Assembly (NCBI RefSeq): GCF_023008545.1
Contig: NZ_CP095397.1
Coordinates: 2,651,199-2,715,198, forward strand
DNA length: 64,000 bases
Source of the DNA: Natribaculum luteum
GTDB lineage: Archaea; Halobacteriota; Halobacteria; Halobacteriales; Natrialbaceae
Direction of reading: 5' to 3'
A program made the position numbers and the translations under genes. The notes under the pieces are model-generated. The model was not told where the DNA came from. It made no database searches and saw nothing but the letters and a program-made list of their open reading frames with translations. Shown one piece after another: positions 48,544 through 56,120 of the stretch (position 1 is the stretch's first letter; each line of letters opens with the position of its first letter).

Positions 48544-49776
48544 CTACAGCGTCTGCTGGACCAGGTCGGAAACGATGCGGTCCCGTTCTAAGTGGGACGA
48601 AACGATGCGTTCTGTATCCTCGGGCGTGACGCCGCCGTACCAGATCCCGTCGGGGTAGACGGCGACCATCGGTCCGTCGCCACACTGACCGAGACAGGAA
48701 CTGCGGGTGATGTGGACGTCACACTCCTCCGCGTCGCGGGCTTCTTGACGGAGGCGCTCTAAGACGGTCGTCGCGCCACTCGCCGCACAGGTCTGGTTGG
48801 TACAGACGGCGACGTGGTTCTCCGGGGCGTCGTGGACGTGTGGGTCGTCGCCGACGTCCTCGCGGTCTTCGTGTTCGGCCTGGTGGACGAGCGAGCGAAG
48901 CATTGCCCGAGCCCCGCCCTGGTCGTCCTCGTAGCCGTCGAGTTCGACCTTGTACTTGCACGTGTCACAGGACATCTCGACGCCGTCGGCTCTGGCCTCC
49001 CGGAAACGATCGGCGAGCACCTTGACGATCCGTTCGTCCGTGCCGAGCGGATCGCCCGCCCCCGCGGCCACGTAGGGGTACTCTGCGTCGAAGTCGTCGG
49101 CCCGGTTCCGGATTCGTTGCGTCAAGACGCCGTCGCCGAGCATGTAGGGCAACACGACGACTGCGTCGGGTCGGTTCTTCGCGACGGTGTGGAGCGCGTC
49201 CTCGAGTCGGGGCTCCGTCACCCCGATGAAGGCCGTCTCGACCCGCGTAAACTGCCGGCCCTCGTAGAGCAACCGGGCGAGTTTGTGGGCGTCCGCGTTG
49301 GCGTCCGGATCGCTCGAGCCCCGGGCACAGACCACGACCGCGACGTCGTCGTCATCGCGGTCGACGCCGATCCCCTTCTCGACGGCGCGGGCCCGTTCGT
49401 CGAGCAACTCGACGAGCGCGGGGTGGACCCCGAGGTGGGCTCCGCAGTGCAGCGTCAGGTCGTCGTATCGCGCTCGAGCGGTCTGCACTGCGAGCGGCAC
49501 GTCGTTTTTCACGTGGCTCGCGCCGAACAGCGACAGCGGCACGACCGAGAGGTGCGCACAGGTCGGTGCGACCCCCTCGATCGCCTCGGTGATCGACGGC
49601 TCGGCGAGCTCGAGGTAGGCGACGTCGACCGGAACACCGACGCGCTCTTCGAGCATCACTGCGAGCTCTCGGACCTGCTCGTTCGACTTCTCCCGGCGGG
49701 AGCCGTGACCGACCACGAGGACGGCGTCGTCCTCGAGTGCGTCCCCGACCTCCCGCTCCCCGTTCTGGACGCTCAT
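48544..49776 (-). CDS. cbiX: Sirohydrochlorin cobaltochelatase CbiX fused to 2Fe-2S ferredoxin domain
   Basis: 410 residues in three parts. Two CbiX halves (about 15-130 with VVGHGSRREKSNEQV, and 145-265 with VVCARGSSDPDANADAHKLARLL) form the chelatase. A short region with CDTC and a His-rich stretch (VHQAEHEDREDVGDDPHVHD) follows. The last 90 residues are a thioredoxin-like 2Fe-2S ferredoxin: CTNQTCAASGA and SSCLGQCGDGPMVAVYPDG. It inserts cobalt early, into sirohydrochlorin. It overlaps the upstream gene by 4 nt. Confidence 0.93.
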   Translation of the reverse strand: MSVQNGEREVGDALEDDAVLVVGHGSRREKSNEQVRELAVMLEERVGVPVDVAYLELAEPSITEAIEGVAPTCAHLSVVPLSLFGASHVKNDVPLAVQTARARYDDLTLHCGAHLGVHPALVELLDERARAVEKGIGVDRDDDDVAVVVCARGSSDPDANADAHKLARLLYEGRQFTRVETAFIGVTEPRLEDALHTVAKNRPDAVVVLPYMLGDGVLTQRIRNRADDFDAEYPYVAAGAGDPLGTDERIVKVLADRFREARADGVEMSCDTCKYKVELDGYEDDQGGARAMLRSLVHQAEHEDREDVGDDPHVHDAPENHVAVCTNQTCAASGATTVLERLRQEARDAEECDVHITRSSCLGQCGDGPMVAVYPDGIWYGGVTPEDTERIVSSHLERDRIVSDLVQQTL

Positions 49777-50456
49777 ACGTTTTCAGCCTGTTCGATACTC
49801 CGCCGAAGCTTCCGTCGCCGACTCGGAGCGTACAGCCCGGTTTCCTCGCTCTCGTTGTAGACCCACTCACCGAAGTCGGGGACTGCCGCGTCCTCGAGAC
49901 CGAACCAGTAGCCACCCGAGGAGGTCTCCGCGATCTCGCCCGTCGGCGCATCGACGGGACAGGACTCGAGGAGGTCGTCGATCACCTCGAGCAATCCGCG
50001 GTCGTCGGCGACGAACGAGATGCCGACCGTGCCGCTCGAGGACTTGAAACAGACAGTGCCACAGCCCTCGAGTAGCCCGCGCAGGAGTTCCCGCCAGTGG
50101 CTCGAGAAGGCCGAAAAGCGGTAGTTCCCACGGCCGTCGACCGGCAACCCGAGCGGGCCGCTCTGGCCGTACAGTTCGGAGCCGTCGATCGAGACCGTGT
50201 ACTCCTCTTCGGTCCGGGTGATCGAGGCGTCGTGGGCGTACTCGCGGGTGGTCGTTTCGCGCTCGAGGTCGGCAAAGTCGCCGCCAGCGATGGCAGCCAG
50301 CGTTTCGGCGGAGGTCTCGTCGTTGGTGACGACCTCGAGTCCCTCGTCTGTGACCTCACCGCTGCCAGCGACGTGGCCCCAGAAATACGCCGTCGCGTGG
50401 TGGCCGGCGAGCAAGTCGGCCGGGGGTTCGAGCTCGAGCGCGTCCTCGCCGCTCAT
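49773..50456 (-). CDS. Unknown cobalamin-operon protein with LAGLIDADG-like repeats
   Basis: 227 residues. Two similar segments occur: ATAYFWGHVAGSGEV near the N terminus and ELLRGLLEGCGTVCF in the middle. Each has the small-residue helix ending in Gly-x-Gly typical of LAGLIDADG helices, and beta strands follow (VGISFVADDRGLLEVIDDLLESCPVD). The acidic catalytic residue is replaced by Ser or Cys, so a nuclease is unlikely; a domesticated fold is possible. 4-nt overlaps with the ferredoxin gene and cbiX tie it to corrin synthesis. Function unknown. Confidence 0.7.
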   Translation of the reverse strand: MSGEDALELEPPADLLAGHHATAYFWGHVAGSGEVTDEGLEVVTNDETSAETLAAIAGGDFADLERETTTREYAHDASITRTEEEYTVSIDGSELYGQSGPLGLPVDGRGNYRFSAFSSHWRELLRGLLEGCGTVCFKSSSGTVGISFVADDRGLLEVIDDLLESCPVDAPTGEIAETSSGGYWFGLEDAAVPDFGEWVYNESEETGLYAPSRRRKLRRSIEQAENV

Positions 50457-50725
50457 TCGCCCACCTCCCGGACCTCGATCGCGTCGAGCGGACAGGCCTG
50501 GGCGGCCTTCTTCGTGTCCTCGATCCGGTCGTCGTCGAAGGTGGCGACGACCCGGCCGTCATCGACCGTAACGGTCTCCTCACCCGTCGCGTCGTATATC
50601 GGATCGGCGTCGGGATCGATCGTCGCCAGGCCGTCCTCGTCCTCGACGAATCGCGGGTCGCGGGTCAGGCAGGCGAAGATGCCGTCGCAGGCCTCCTTCT
50701 CGAGGCTGACTTCGTATGTGGGCAT
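50453..50725 (-). CDS. Ferredoxin with incomplete cluster motif
   Basis: 90 residues, start MPTYEVSLEKEACDGIFAC. Cluster ligands visible are Cys13, Cys19 and a Cys-Pro near the C terminus (AAQACPLDAI). Relative to C-x2-C-x2-C...CP ferredoxins the second Cys is Ile16, and the residue before Pro24 is Asp23. The pattern is that of 3Fe-4S (or labile 4Fe-4S) ferredoxins such as those serving cytochromes P450. It probably supplies electrons to a corrin-pathway step such as ring contraction or ring reduction (inference). Confidence 0.82.
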   Translation of the reverse strand: MPTYEVSLEKEACDGIFACLTRDPRFVEDEDGLATIDPDADPIYDATGEETVTVDDGRVVATFDDDRIEDTKKAAQACPLDAIEVREVGE

Positions 50726-50749
50726 GGTGTGTTGGGTTCGATTGCGGCT

Positions 50750-51787
50750 TCAGTAGTCGTACTTCGTCTCGTAACCACGCGGGGTGACCATCCGGTCGTC
50801 CCAGACGTAGGTCTCCTCGTTGCCGACGACGATCGTCGTCGTCATGTCGATGAGTTCGCTTTCACCCAGGTCCTCGAGTTCGCCGAGTTCGGTGATCATC
50901 ACCTGCTCGTCCTCCCGACCCGCGGCGTGGACGATCCCGACGGGCGTGTCGGGATCCCGATGCGTGAGGAGGATCTCACAGGCTTTCTCGAAGTTCTCCC
51001 GGCGCTTGCGGCTCCAGGGGTTGTAGATCGTGATGGTGAAGCTCTCCTTGGCCGCAGCGTGGAGTCGGGACTCGATCTCGGGCATCGGCACGAGGTGGTC
51101 CGAGAGCGAGATCGAGACGGTGTCGTTCACGAGGGGGGCACCCAGGCGGGCCGCACACGACTGTGCGGCCGGGACGCCCGGGACGACCTCGAAGTCGACC
51201 ATCGAGGCCGTCGCGCCCTTCGACTCGAGGATCTCGAGTGCGAGCCCCGCGAGCGCGTAGACGTTCGGATCGCCGCTGCCGACGATCGCCACGTCGTTGC
51301 CCGCGAGCGTGCGGTCGACTGATTCCTCGGTCCGGGAGACTTCGCCGCACATCGGCGTGTCGTAGATGTCCTTTGCCTCCTCGGTGATCTCGTCAGGGAT
51401 CAGATCGATGTAGGTCGTGTAGCCGACGATGTGCTCGGCCTCGAGCAACGCCTCGCGGGCGCGCTGGGTCATCCCCTCCGGGTGGCCGGGACCGAGGCCG
51501 ACGGCGGTCAGTTTGCCGGGTTCGCCGTCGAAGTCCTCGACCGTCGCGCCGACTTTCTCCTCGGTTTTCTCCTTCTTGCTCGAGGCACCGCACTTCGAGC
51601 CCGAAGCGGAACTCGAACTGGAACTCGAACTCGAGCCTCCACATTTCGAGGACGAGGAACTCGAGTCGCTCGAGCTCGAGCCGCCGCAGTTCGAGCCGGA
51701 ACCGCTCGAGACCTCGCTATCGGTCGCGCCACACTTGGAAGTCGATTCGCCAGCGTCCGTGGATTCAGAGTCGGTGTCAGTGCTCAT
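50750..51787 (-). CDS. cbiH: Cobalt-precorrin-3 C17-methyltransferase (ring contraction) with Cys/Ser-rich N terminus
   Basis: 345 residues. Residues about 1-80 are low-complexity, rich in Ser, with four Cys-Gly pairs (Cys19, 34, 49, 66). The methylase follows: LTAVGLGPGHPEGMTQRA, IVGSGDPNVYALAGL, VVPGVPAAQSCAARLGAPL, TITIYNPWSRKRRENFEKAC and TTTIVVGNEETYVW, typical of CbiH/CobJ. It methylates C17 with ring contraction. A second paralogue lies 2 nt upstream. The Cys-rich tail may hold metal or Fe-S. Confidence 0.92.
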   Translation of the reverse strand: MSTDTDSESTDAGESTSKCGATDSEVSSGSGSNCGGSSSSDSSSSSSKCGGSSSSSSSSSASGSKCGASSKKEKTEEKVGATVEDFDGEPGKLTAVGLGPGHPEGMTQRAREALLEAEHIVGYTTYIDLIPDEITEEAKDIYDTPMCGEVSRTEESVDRTLAGNDVAIVGSGDPNVYALAGLALEILESKGATASMVDFEVVPGVPAAQSCAARLGAPLVNDTVSISLSDHLVPMPEIESRLHAAAKESFTITIYNPWSRKRRENFEKACEILLTHRDPDTPVGIVHAAGREDEQVMITELGELEDLGESELIDMTTTIVVGNEETYVWDDRMVTPRGYETKYDY

Positions 51788-51789
51788 GG

Positions 51790-52635
51790 TCAGAAGTCGT
51801 CGACGTCACGCCCGCCACGCGGGGTGACGAGGTACGTTCGATCGTCGTTGCTCCAGGTTTCGGTCTCGTGGTTGCCGATGATCAGCGAGGTGCCCATCCC
51901 CGAGACCTTGTCGTCGTGATCGGCAGCCTCGCCGAGGGTGGTGATGAACTGGCTCTCGCCGTTGCGACCGGCATCCTCGCGGCCGGCGTCGTTGACGATT
52001 GCCACGTAGGCGTCGTCGGTGCGTTCCTCGCGGACGATCTCGACCGCTCGCTCGTAGTTGCGCCAGCAGTTGTACAGCACGATCACGAAGTCGCTGATCG
52101 CGGCCGCGCGCAGTTTCTCCTCGATCTCGTCCCAGCCGCGCCACTTGTCCGACAGCGAGACCGTACAGAAGTCGTTACACAGTGGCGCGCCGACGTTGGC
52201 CGCCCCGCCGAGCGCCGCCGTCATGCCGGGGACGACCTCGATCGGCACGTCCGTCGCGTCCTCCTCCTCTGCCATCTTGAAGATGAGGTCGGACTTGCCG
52301 TACACCGACGGATCGCCGCCGGAGACGTGGGCCACGTCCCCGCCCGCACGAACGCGCTCGAACGCCTCGCGGGCGAGTTCGATCTGGCGGCCCATCGACG
52401 AGCGGACGATCTCCTGCTCGCTGCCGTCCTCACGGACCGCGACGCCGTCCTCGTCGACCGCGTCCTCGGGCGGCAGCGTACCGTCCTCGCGCAGGAACTC
52501 CTGGTAGAGGTTCGAGGCGATGACGCAGTCGACCGTCTCGATCACGTCCTTGGCCTGCTTGGTCATATGGTCGGGCAGGCCCGGTCCGATGCCGACGACG
52601 TAGAGGGTGCCGTGCTCGTCGGGCGTTCCACTCAT
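51790..52635 (-). CDS. CbiH paralogue (precorrin C17-methyltransferase family)
   Basis: 281 residues. Same family as the next gene: YVVGIGPGLPDHMTKQAKDVI, VSGGDPSVYGKSDLIFKMA, VVPGMTAALGGAANVGAPL, FVIVLYNCWRNYERAVEIVREE and TSLIIGNHETETWSNDD. It has an extra loop of about 25 residues after residue 45 (REDGTLPPEDAVDEDGVAVRED). Haloarchaea commonly carry two CbiH-like genes side by side. Whether both methylate C17 or one has taken another step is not known. It overlaps cbiG by 4 nt. Confidence 0.88.
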   Translation of the reverse strand: MSGTPDEHGTLYVVGIGPGLPDHMTKQAKDVIETVDCVIASNLYQEFLREDGTLPPEDAVDEDGVAVREDGSEQEIVRSSMGRQIELAREAFERVRAGGDVAHVSGGDPSVYGKSDLIFKMAEEEDATDVPIEVVPGMTAALGGAANVGAPLCNDFCTVSLSDKWRGWDEIEEKLRAAAISDFVIVLYNCWRNYERAVEIVREERTDDAYVAIVNDAGREDAGRNGESQFITTLGEAADHDDKVSGMGTSLIIGNHETETWSNDDRTYLVTPRGGRDVDDF

Positions 52636-53606
52636 CGGCCGATCGCCACCGTTACCTCGTCCTCGTAGCTCAGTTTCTCGAGCACGAGCTCCTGCTCGCG
52701 TCCGCCAGCGATAGCGGAAGCCTCCGAGACGCCGGGCCAGCCGATCAGTTCCTTGGACTTCGAGGGGGTCGGCCCCTCGTGGGCGAGCAGCGTCTCCCTG
52801 TCGAAGGCGACGACGCCGAGGCCGAGTTCGTCGGCGGCCTCGAGTAACCCATCTTCGTCTTCCTTGCGGGTCGCCGTCGCGACGAACTCGACGTCCTCTC
52901 TGTCGTACTCCGTCCCCTCGAGGGCGGTTTCCCAGGCCTCGAGAAAGGTCTCTTTTTTCGCCCCGGAGACGCTGCCGGTACCGATGACGACGCCGTCGTC
53001 TTTGTTACGCTTGAGCACCGTCACGTCGTCGCCGACGAGCACGGCCTTCGGGCCGTCCAGCCTGGCGACGGGTCCGAGTTCGTCGTCGAGCACCGCGAGG
53101 TTCGTCGCCACAGTCGAGTCGCCGTTGACGACGTGGAGATCCATCGCCTTCGCGCGGGCCTCGACGCCCTGCTTGCCCGCCGCCTCCGAGGCCGTGGTCA
53201 TCGCTGGGATCGCGCCCAGTTTGGCGAGATCCTTCGCGACCTGGTTCGCGCCGTGGTGGCCACCCGTGATCGGGATCGCCCAGGTCAACTCCTCGTCGAT
53301 GACGACGATCGCCGGGTCGTCCCACTTGTCCTCGAGCAAGCCCGCGGTCTTTCTCATCGCGATGCCGCTGGCCATCAGCCCGACGAAACAGTCGTACTCG
53401 CCCCAGTACTCCTCGAAGACGTCTGTGTGGTACTCGAGGACGTCGATGGACTCGTAGCTGTCGCCGATGCCCTCGACGATCTCCTCGGCGGTGTCCATCT
53501 TCCGCCCGAAGGCGACGATGGCGATCTCTTCCGCTACCTCGCCGTCGCTGTCGGGCGTCTTGCAGTGTCCTGATCCGTCTTCCGAATCGTTCGTGTCAGT
53601 ACTCAT
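52632..53606 (-). CDS. cbiG: Cobalt-precorrin-5A hydrolase
   Basis: 324 residues. N-terminal domain: IAIVAFGRKMDTAEEIVEGI, CFVGLMASGIAMRKTAGLLEDKWDDPAIVVIDEE and PITGGHHGANQVAKDLAKLG; C-terminal domain: VVIGTGSVSGAKKETFLEAW and ATATRKEDEDGLLEAADELG. It opens the delta-lactone and releases the C20 two-carbon unit as acetaldehyde. It starts a tight run of genes after a 239-bp gap from cbiF. Confidence 0.93.
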   Translation of the reverse strand: MSTDTNDSEDGSGHCKTPDSDGEVAEEIAIVAFGRKMDTAEEIVEGIGDSYESIDVLEYHTDVFEEYWGEYDCFVGLMASGIAMRKTAGLLEDKWDDPAIVVIDEELTWAIPITGGHHGANQVAKDLAKLGAIPAMTTASEAAGKQGVEARAKAMDLHVVNGDSTVATNLAVLDDELGPVARLDGPKAVLVGDDVTVLKRNKDDGVVIGTGSVSGAKKETFLEAWETALEGTEYDREDVEFVATATRKEDEDGLLEAADELGLGVVAFDRETLLAHEGPTPSKSKELIGWPGVSEASAIAGGREQELVLEKLSYEDEVTVAIGR

Positions 53607-53691
53607 CGTTCACCTCCGAATTGTCGATCGTTCCACGATCGAATCGCGAACCTATCCAGCCACTCGAGTCGGCACCCCGACCAACCATCCC

Positions 53692-53813
53692 GGGTGGGAA
53701 TGAAAGGGGCCGGGCCGCTCGACGAACCCCGGCGACGCAAGCACTGCACCGAACGAAGTGAGGGAAGCGCACAGCGAGCCGCGGGAGTCGAGCGGCCCGG
53801 GGGCTTTCACCCT
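53692..53813. repeat. Inverted-repeat block inside the cbi operon
   Basis: In the 239-bp gap between cbiF and cbiG, the segment GGTGGGAATGAAAGG...GGGCCGCTCGAC (53693-53723) faces its near complement GTCGAGCGGCCCGG...GGCTTTCACCC (53787-53813). The inner part contains GAACGAAGTGAGGGAAGCG. Similar blocks flank genes and insertion sequences in haloarchaeal genomes. It could fold into a strong hairpin in the cbi transcript, or be a small mobile unit. Confidence 0.55.
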
Positions 53814-53845
53814 CTCGTTGACTCCGTGTTGCACTACCGGTCATC

Positions 53846-54694
53846 TCAGTCCGAACACCCCTCTTCTGTCTCTTCACTATCGTTCGAACCACGGTTGGCC
53901 CAGTCGCCGTAGAGGTACGACCGCTCGTAGCCCGCGCCGGTGACGGCCTCGCCGATCAGCACCAGGGCCGAGGCCCGATACCCTGCTTTTTCGACCTCGT
54001 CCGCGATCGTCCCGATCGTCCCCGTGATGACGTCCTCGTCCGGCCAGGAGGCGTGGTAGACCACCGCGACGGGGATCTCGGGGTCGTGGCCCTCGGCGAG
54101 CAACCGGTCCATCGTCTCCCGCACCGCGTGGGTGCCGAGGTAGATGCAGGTCGTCACGTCGCCCATCCCGACGAAGTCACTGATGTGGTCCTCGTCTTCG
54201 GTCAGGGTCTTGCCCTGCGGGCGGGTAAAGGCAACGTGGTTCGCGACCTCGTTCAGCGTGAGCTGGGTGCCGAGGGTCGCACTCGCCGCGAACGAGGAAG
54301 TGACGCCGGGGACGAAGTACGTCGGCACGTCCTCGGCCTTCAGGGCGTCCATCTGCTCGAGTGCGGCCCCGTAGATCGCGGGGTCGCCGCTGTGCAGCCG
54401 GACGACCGCCCGTCCCTCGTGGTAGGCGTCGGCCATCAGTGGGACGAGTTCCTCGAGGTCCTTGCCGACGGAGTTCACCAGTTCAGCGTCCGCACAGTAC
54501 TCCTCCAGAAGCTCGCTGTTGACCAGCGATCCGGCGTGGACCACGAGGTCTGCCGTCTCGAGCAGTTCCTTCCCCGTCACGGTCAGCAAGCCGGGATCGC
54601 CGGGGCCGGCCCCGACGAAGGGGATGCCCTCGCGGACGTCGCCGGCGGTGTACCGGTCCTCGGCGTCCGCAGCGTCGGCGTCTGCACCGCTCAT
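53846..54694 (-). CDS. cbiF: Cobalt-precorrin-4 C11-methyltransferase
   Basis: 282 residues. PFVGAGPGDPGLLTVTGKELL, RLHSGDPAIYGAALEQ, FVPGVTSSFAASATLGTQLTLNEVA and AVVYHASWPDEDVITGTIG are hallmarks of CbiF/CobM. It methylates C11 with SAM. Acidic tails lie at both ends. It overlaps cbiL by 4 nt, and the next gene, cbiG, follows after a repeat block. Confidence 0.94.
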   Translation of the reverse strand: MSGADADAADAEDRYTAGDVREGIPFVGAGPGDPGLLTVTGKELLETADLVVHAGSLVNSELLEEYCADAELVNSVGKDLEELVPLMADAYHEGRAVVRLHSGDPAIYGAALEQMDALKAEDVPTYFVPGVTSSFAASATLGTQLTLNEVANHVAFTRPQGKTLTEDEDHISDFVGMGDVTTCIYLGTHAVRETMDRLLAEGHDPEIPVAVVYHASWPDEDVITGTIGTIADEVEKAGYRASALVLIGEAVTGAGYERSYLYGDWANRGSNDSEETEEGCSD

Positions 54695-55455
54695 GCTGTC
54701 CCCTCCGCGTTCGCCTCGGCCTCGTCGGTGTCGGCGCTCGCATCGCCGTCAGCATCCGAATCCGCGGCTTCGCCGTCGAACTCCGCGGTCGCCAGGTCGC
54801 GCTCGAGGTCGCACTTCTCGGCGTACGCGAGCGTGTAGTAGTCGCGCTCTGCGATCTCCTCGGGATCGTCCGTGACGACCGTCTCGCCCTGTTCCATGAA
54901 CAGTCGCCGACCGAAACGGACGTCGTAGCCCGCCTCGGTCAGTCTCTCGTACGTGGTCGGCGCGTCGGTGACCTTGAACAGGATCAGCCGATCGGGACCC
55001 GTGGGTGCTGCCCCGTTGGCCGCCTCCCGCAGCGCCAGTCCCGTCCCGGATTCGACCTCGACACCGAGTGCCGTCGCGAAGGCGGTCATCGCGCTCACGC
55101 CGGGGACGACCTCGAGGTCCACCTCGGGGTGGAACGTCTCGAGCGTACGGCGAAGATGGCCGAACGTCGAGTAGACGTTGGGGTCGCCGAGCGTGACGAA
55201 CGCCACGTCCTCCTCGCGCGCTTCGTCGGCCACCTCCGCGGCGGCCTCCTTCCAGGCGCGTCGAAGCTCGTCGGGATCGCGCGTCATCGGGAAGTCGAGA
55301 TCGCCGATCTTCGAGTCGTCGACGTGCTCGAGTGCGACCGATCGCGAGAGGCGACCGGGGGAGTAGACGGTCTCGACGGACTCGAGGACGCGTTTGCCTT
55401 TCACCGTCACCAGCTCAGAATCGCCAGGGCCGAGACCGACGCCGTAGACGGTCAC
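54691..55455 (-). CDS. cbiL: Cobalt-factor II C20-methyltransferase
   Basis: 254 residues. MTVYGVGLGPGDSELVTVKGKRVLE, FVTLGDPNVYSTFGHLRRTLE and VVPGVSAMTAFATALGV identify the CbiL/CobI type, with LILFKVTDAPTTYERL in the second domain. The last 35 residues are an Asp/Ala/Glu-rich tail. It adds the methyl at C20 after cobalt insertion. 4-nt overlaps on both sides place it between cbiT and cbiF. Confidence 0.94.
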   Translation of the reverse strand: MTVYGVGLGPGDSELVTVKGKRVLESVETVYSPGRLSRSVALEHVDDSKIGDLDFPMTRDPDELRRAWKEAAAEVADEAREEDVAFVTLGDPNVYSTFGHLRRTLETFHPEVDLEVVPGVSAMTAFATALGVEVESGTGLALREAANGAAPTGPDRLILFKVTDAPTTYERLTEAGYDVRFGRRLFMEQGETVVTDDPEEIAERDYYTLAYAEKCDLERDLATAEFDGEAADSDADGDASADTDEAEANAEGTA

Positions 55456-56009
55456 GCCAACCCCTCCGCGTCCCGGCGGCCGACGATCACGTACACCGGA
55501 TTCTGTGAGTCGAAACTCGTCGCGCCGACGAGTTCGTAGCCGTGGCTCACCTGCAACTGGACGACTTCCTCCAAGATCCCGCGTTCGCGGAAGGCCTCGA
55601 CGGCCCGGCCGGCGACCTCGAGTCGGGCGACGTTCATCACGATCCGGTCGACGTCCGTCTCGACGGCGTGGTCGAGGACGGCCTCGAAGTTGCGGCTGCC
55701 GCCGACGAACAGGGCGTCTGCGTCCGCGGGCAGTCCCTCGGGCGCTTCGGCCTCCTGCAGCGTAACGGCCGCGTCGTACTCGTTGGCCGCGAGATTCTTC
55801 TCTGTGACCTCGAGGCGTTCGGGTTTGCGCTCGACGGCGGTCACGCGCTCGACCCGTCGGGCCGCCTCGATGGTAACCGAGCCGGTACAGGAGCCGACGT
55901 CGACGACGTGGTCGGACTGTCGAAGATCGAGTTTCTCGAGCGACACCGCCCGGACCTCCGGTTTCGTTGGTCCTGCCTTCGCATCGTGTGGGAGCGCCAC
56001 CTGGGGCAT
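55452..56009 (-). CDS. cbiT: Cobalt-precorrin-6B C15-methyltransferase (decarboxylating)
   Basis: 185 residues, start MPQVALPHDAKAGPTKPEVRAVSLEKL. The SAM-binding motif is VDVGSCTGSVTIEAARRVERVTAVERKPE, followed by LFVGGSRNFEAVL. It carries out methylation at C15 and decarboxylation, complementing CbiE. First gene of the cbiT-cbiL-cbiF run. ATG 56009 lies about 25 nt from the TATA-like TTTTTAGG (minus strand, about 56033-56041), so it is probably leaderless. Confidence 0.93.
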   Translation of the reverse strand: MPQVALPHDAKAGPTKPEVRAVSLEKLDLRQSDHVVDVGSCTGSVTIEAARRVERVTAVERKPERLEVTEKNLAANEYDAAVTLQEAEAPEGLPADADALFVGGSRNFEAVLDHAVETDVDRIVMNVARLEVAGRAVEAFRERGILEEVVQLQVSHGYELVGATSFDSQNPVYVIVGRRDAEGLA

Positions 56010-56032
56010 TATCCGTACAGTTCGACCGACCC

Positions 56033-56051
56033 CTAAAAACAATTTTGTTTG
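56033..56051 (-). promoter_or_regulatory. cbiT operon promoter with small inverted repeat
   Basis: On the minus strand TTTTTAGGG acts as TATA-like box. Overlapping its upstream side is an inverted repeat AAACAA-TT-TTGTTT (56037-56050). A regulator bound here would cover the TATA/BRE region of the cbi operon. No B12 riboswitch-like leader is present. Confidence 0.45.
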
Positions 56052-56120
56052 TATTATCGAAAGCTGTATTTCACACCTGTCGTTGCACTACCCCAACCGG
56101 AGTTTCATTCGGCCCCTCAG

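Noticed and set aside
56010..56120. Possible cobalamin riboswitch upstream of cbiT
   Set aside because: The promoter-to-start distance leaves almost no leader, and no B12-box-like sequence is visible; the same holds for cobN.
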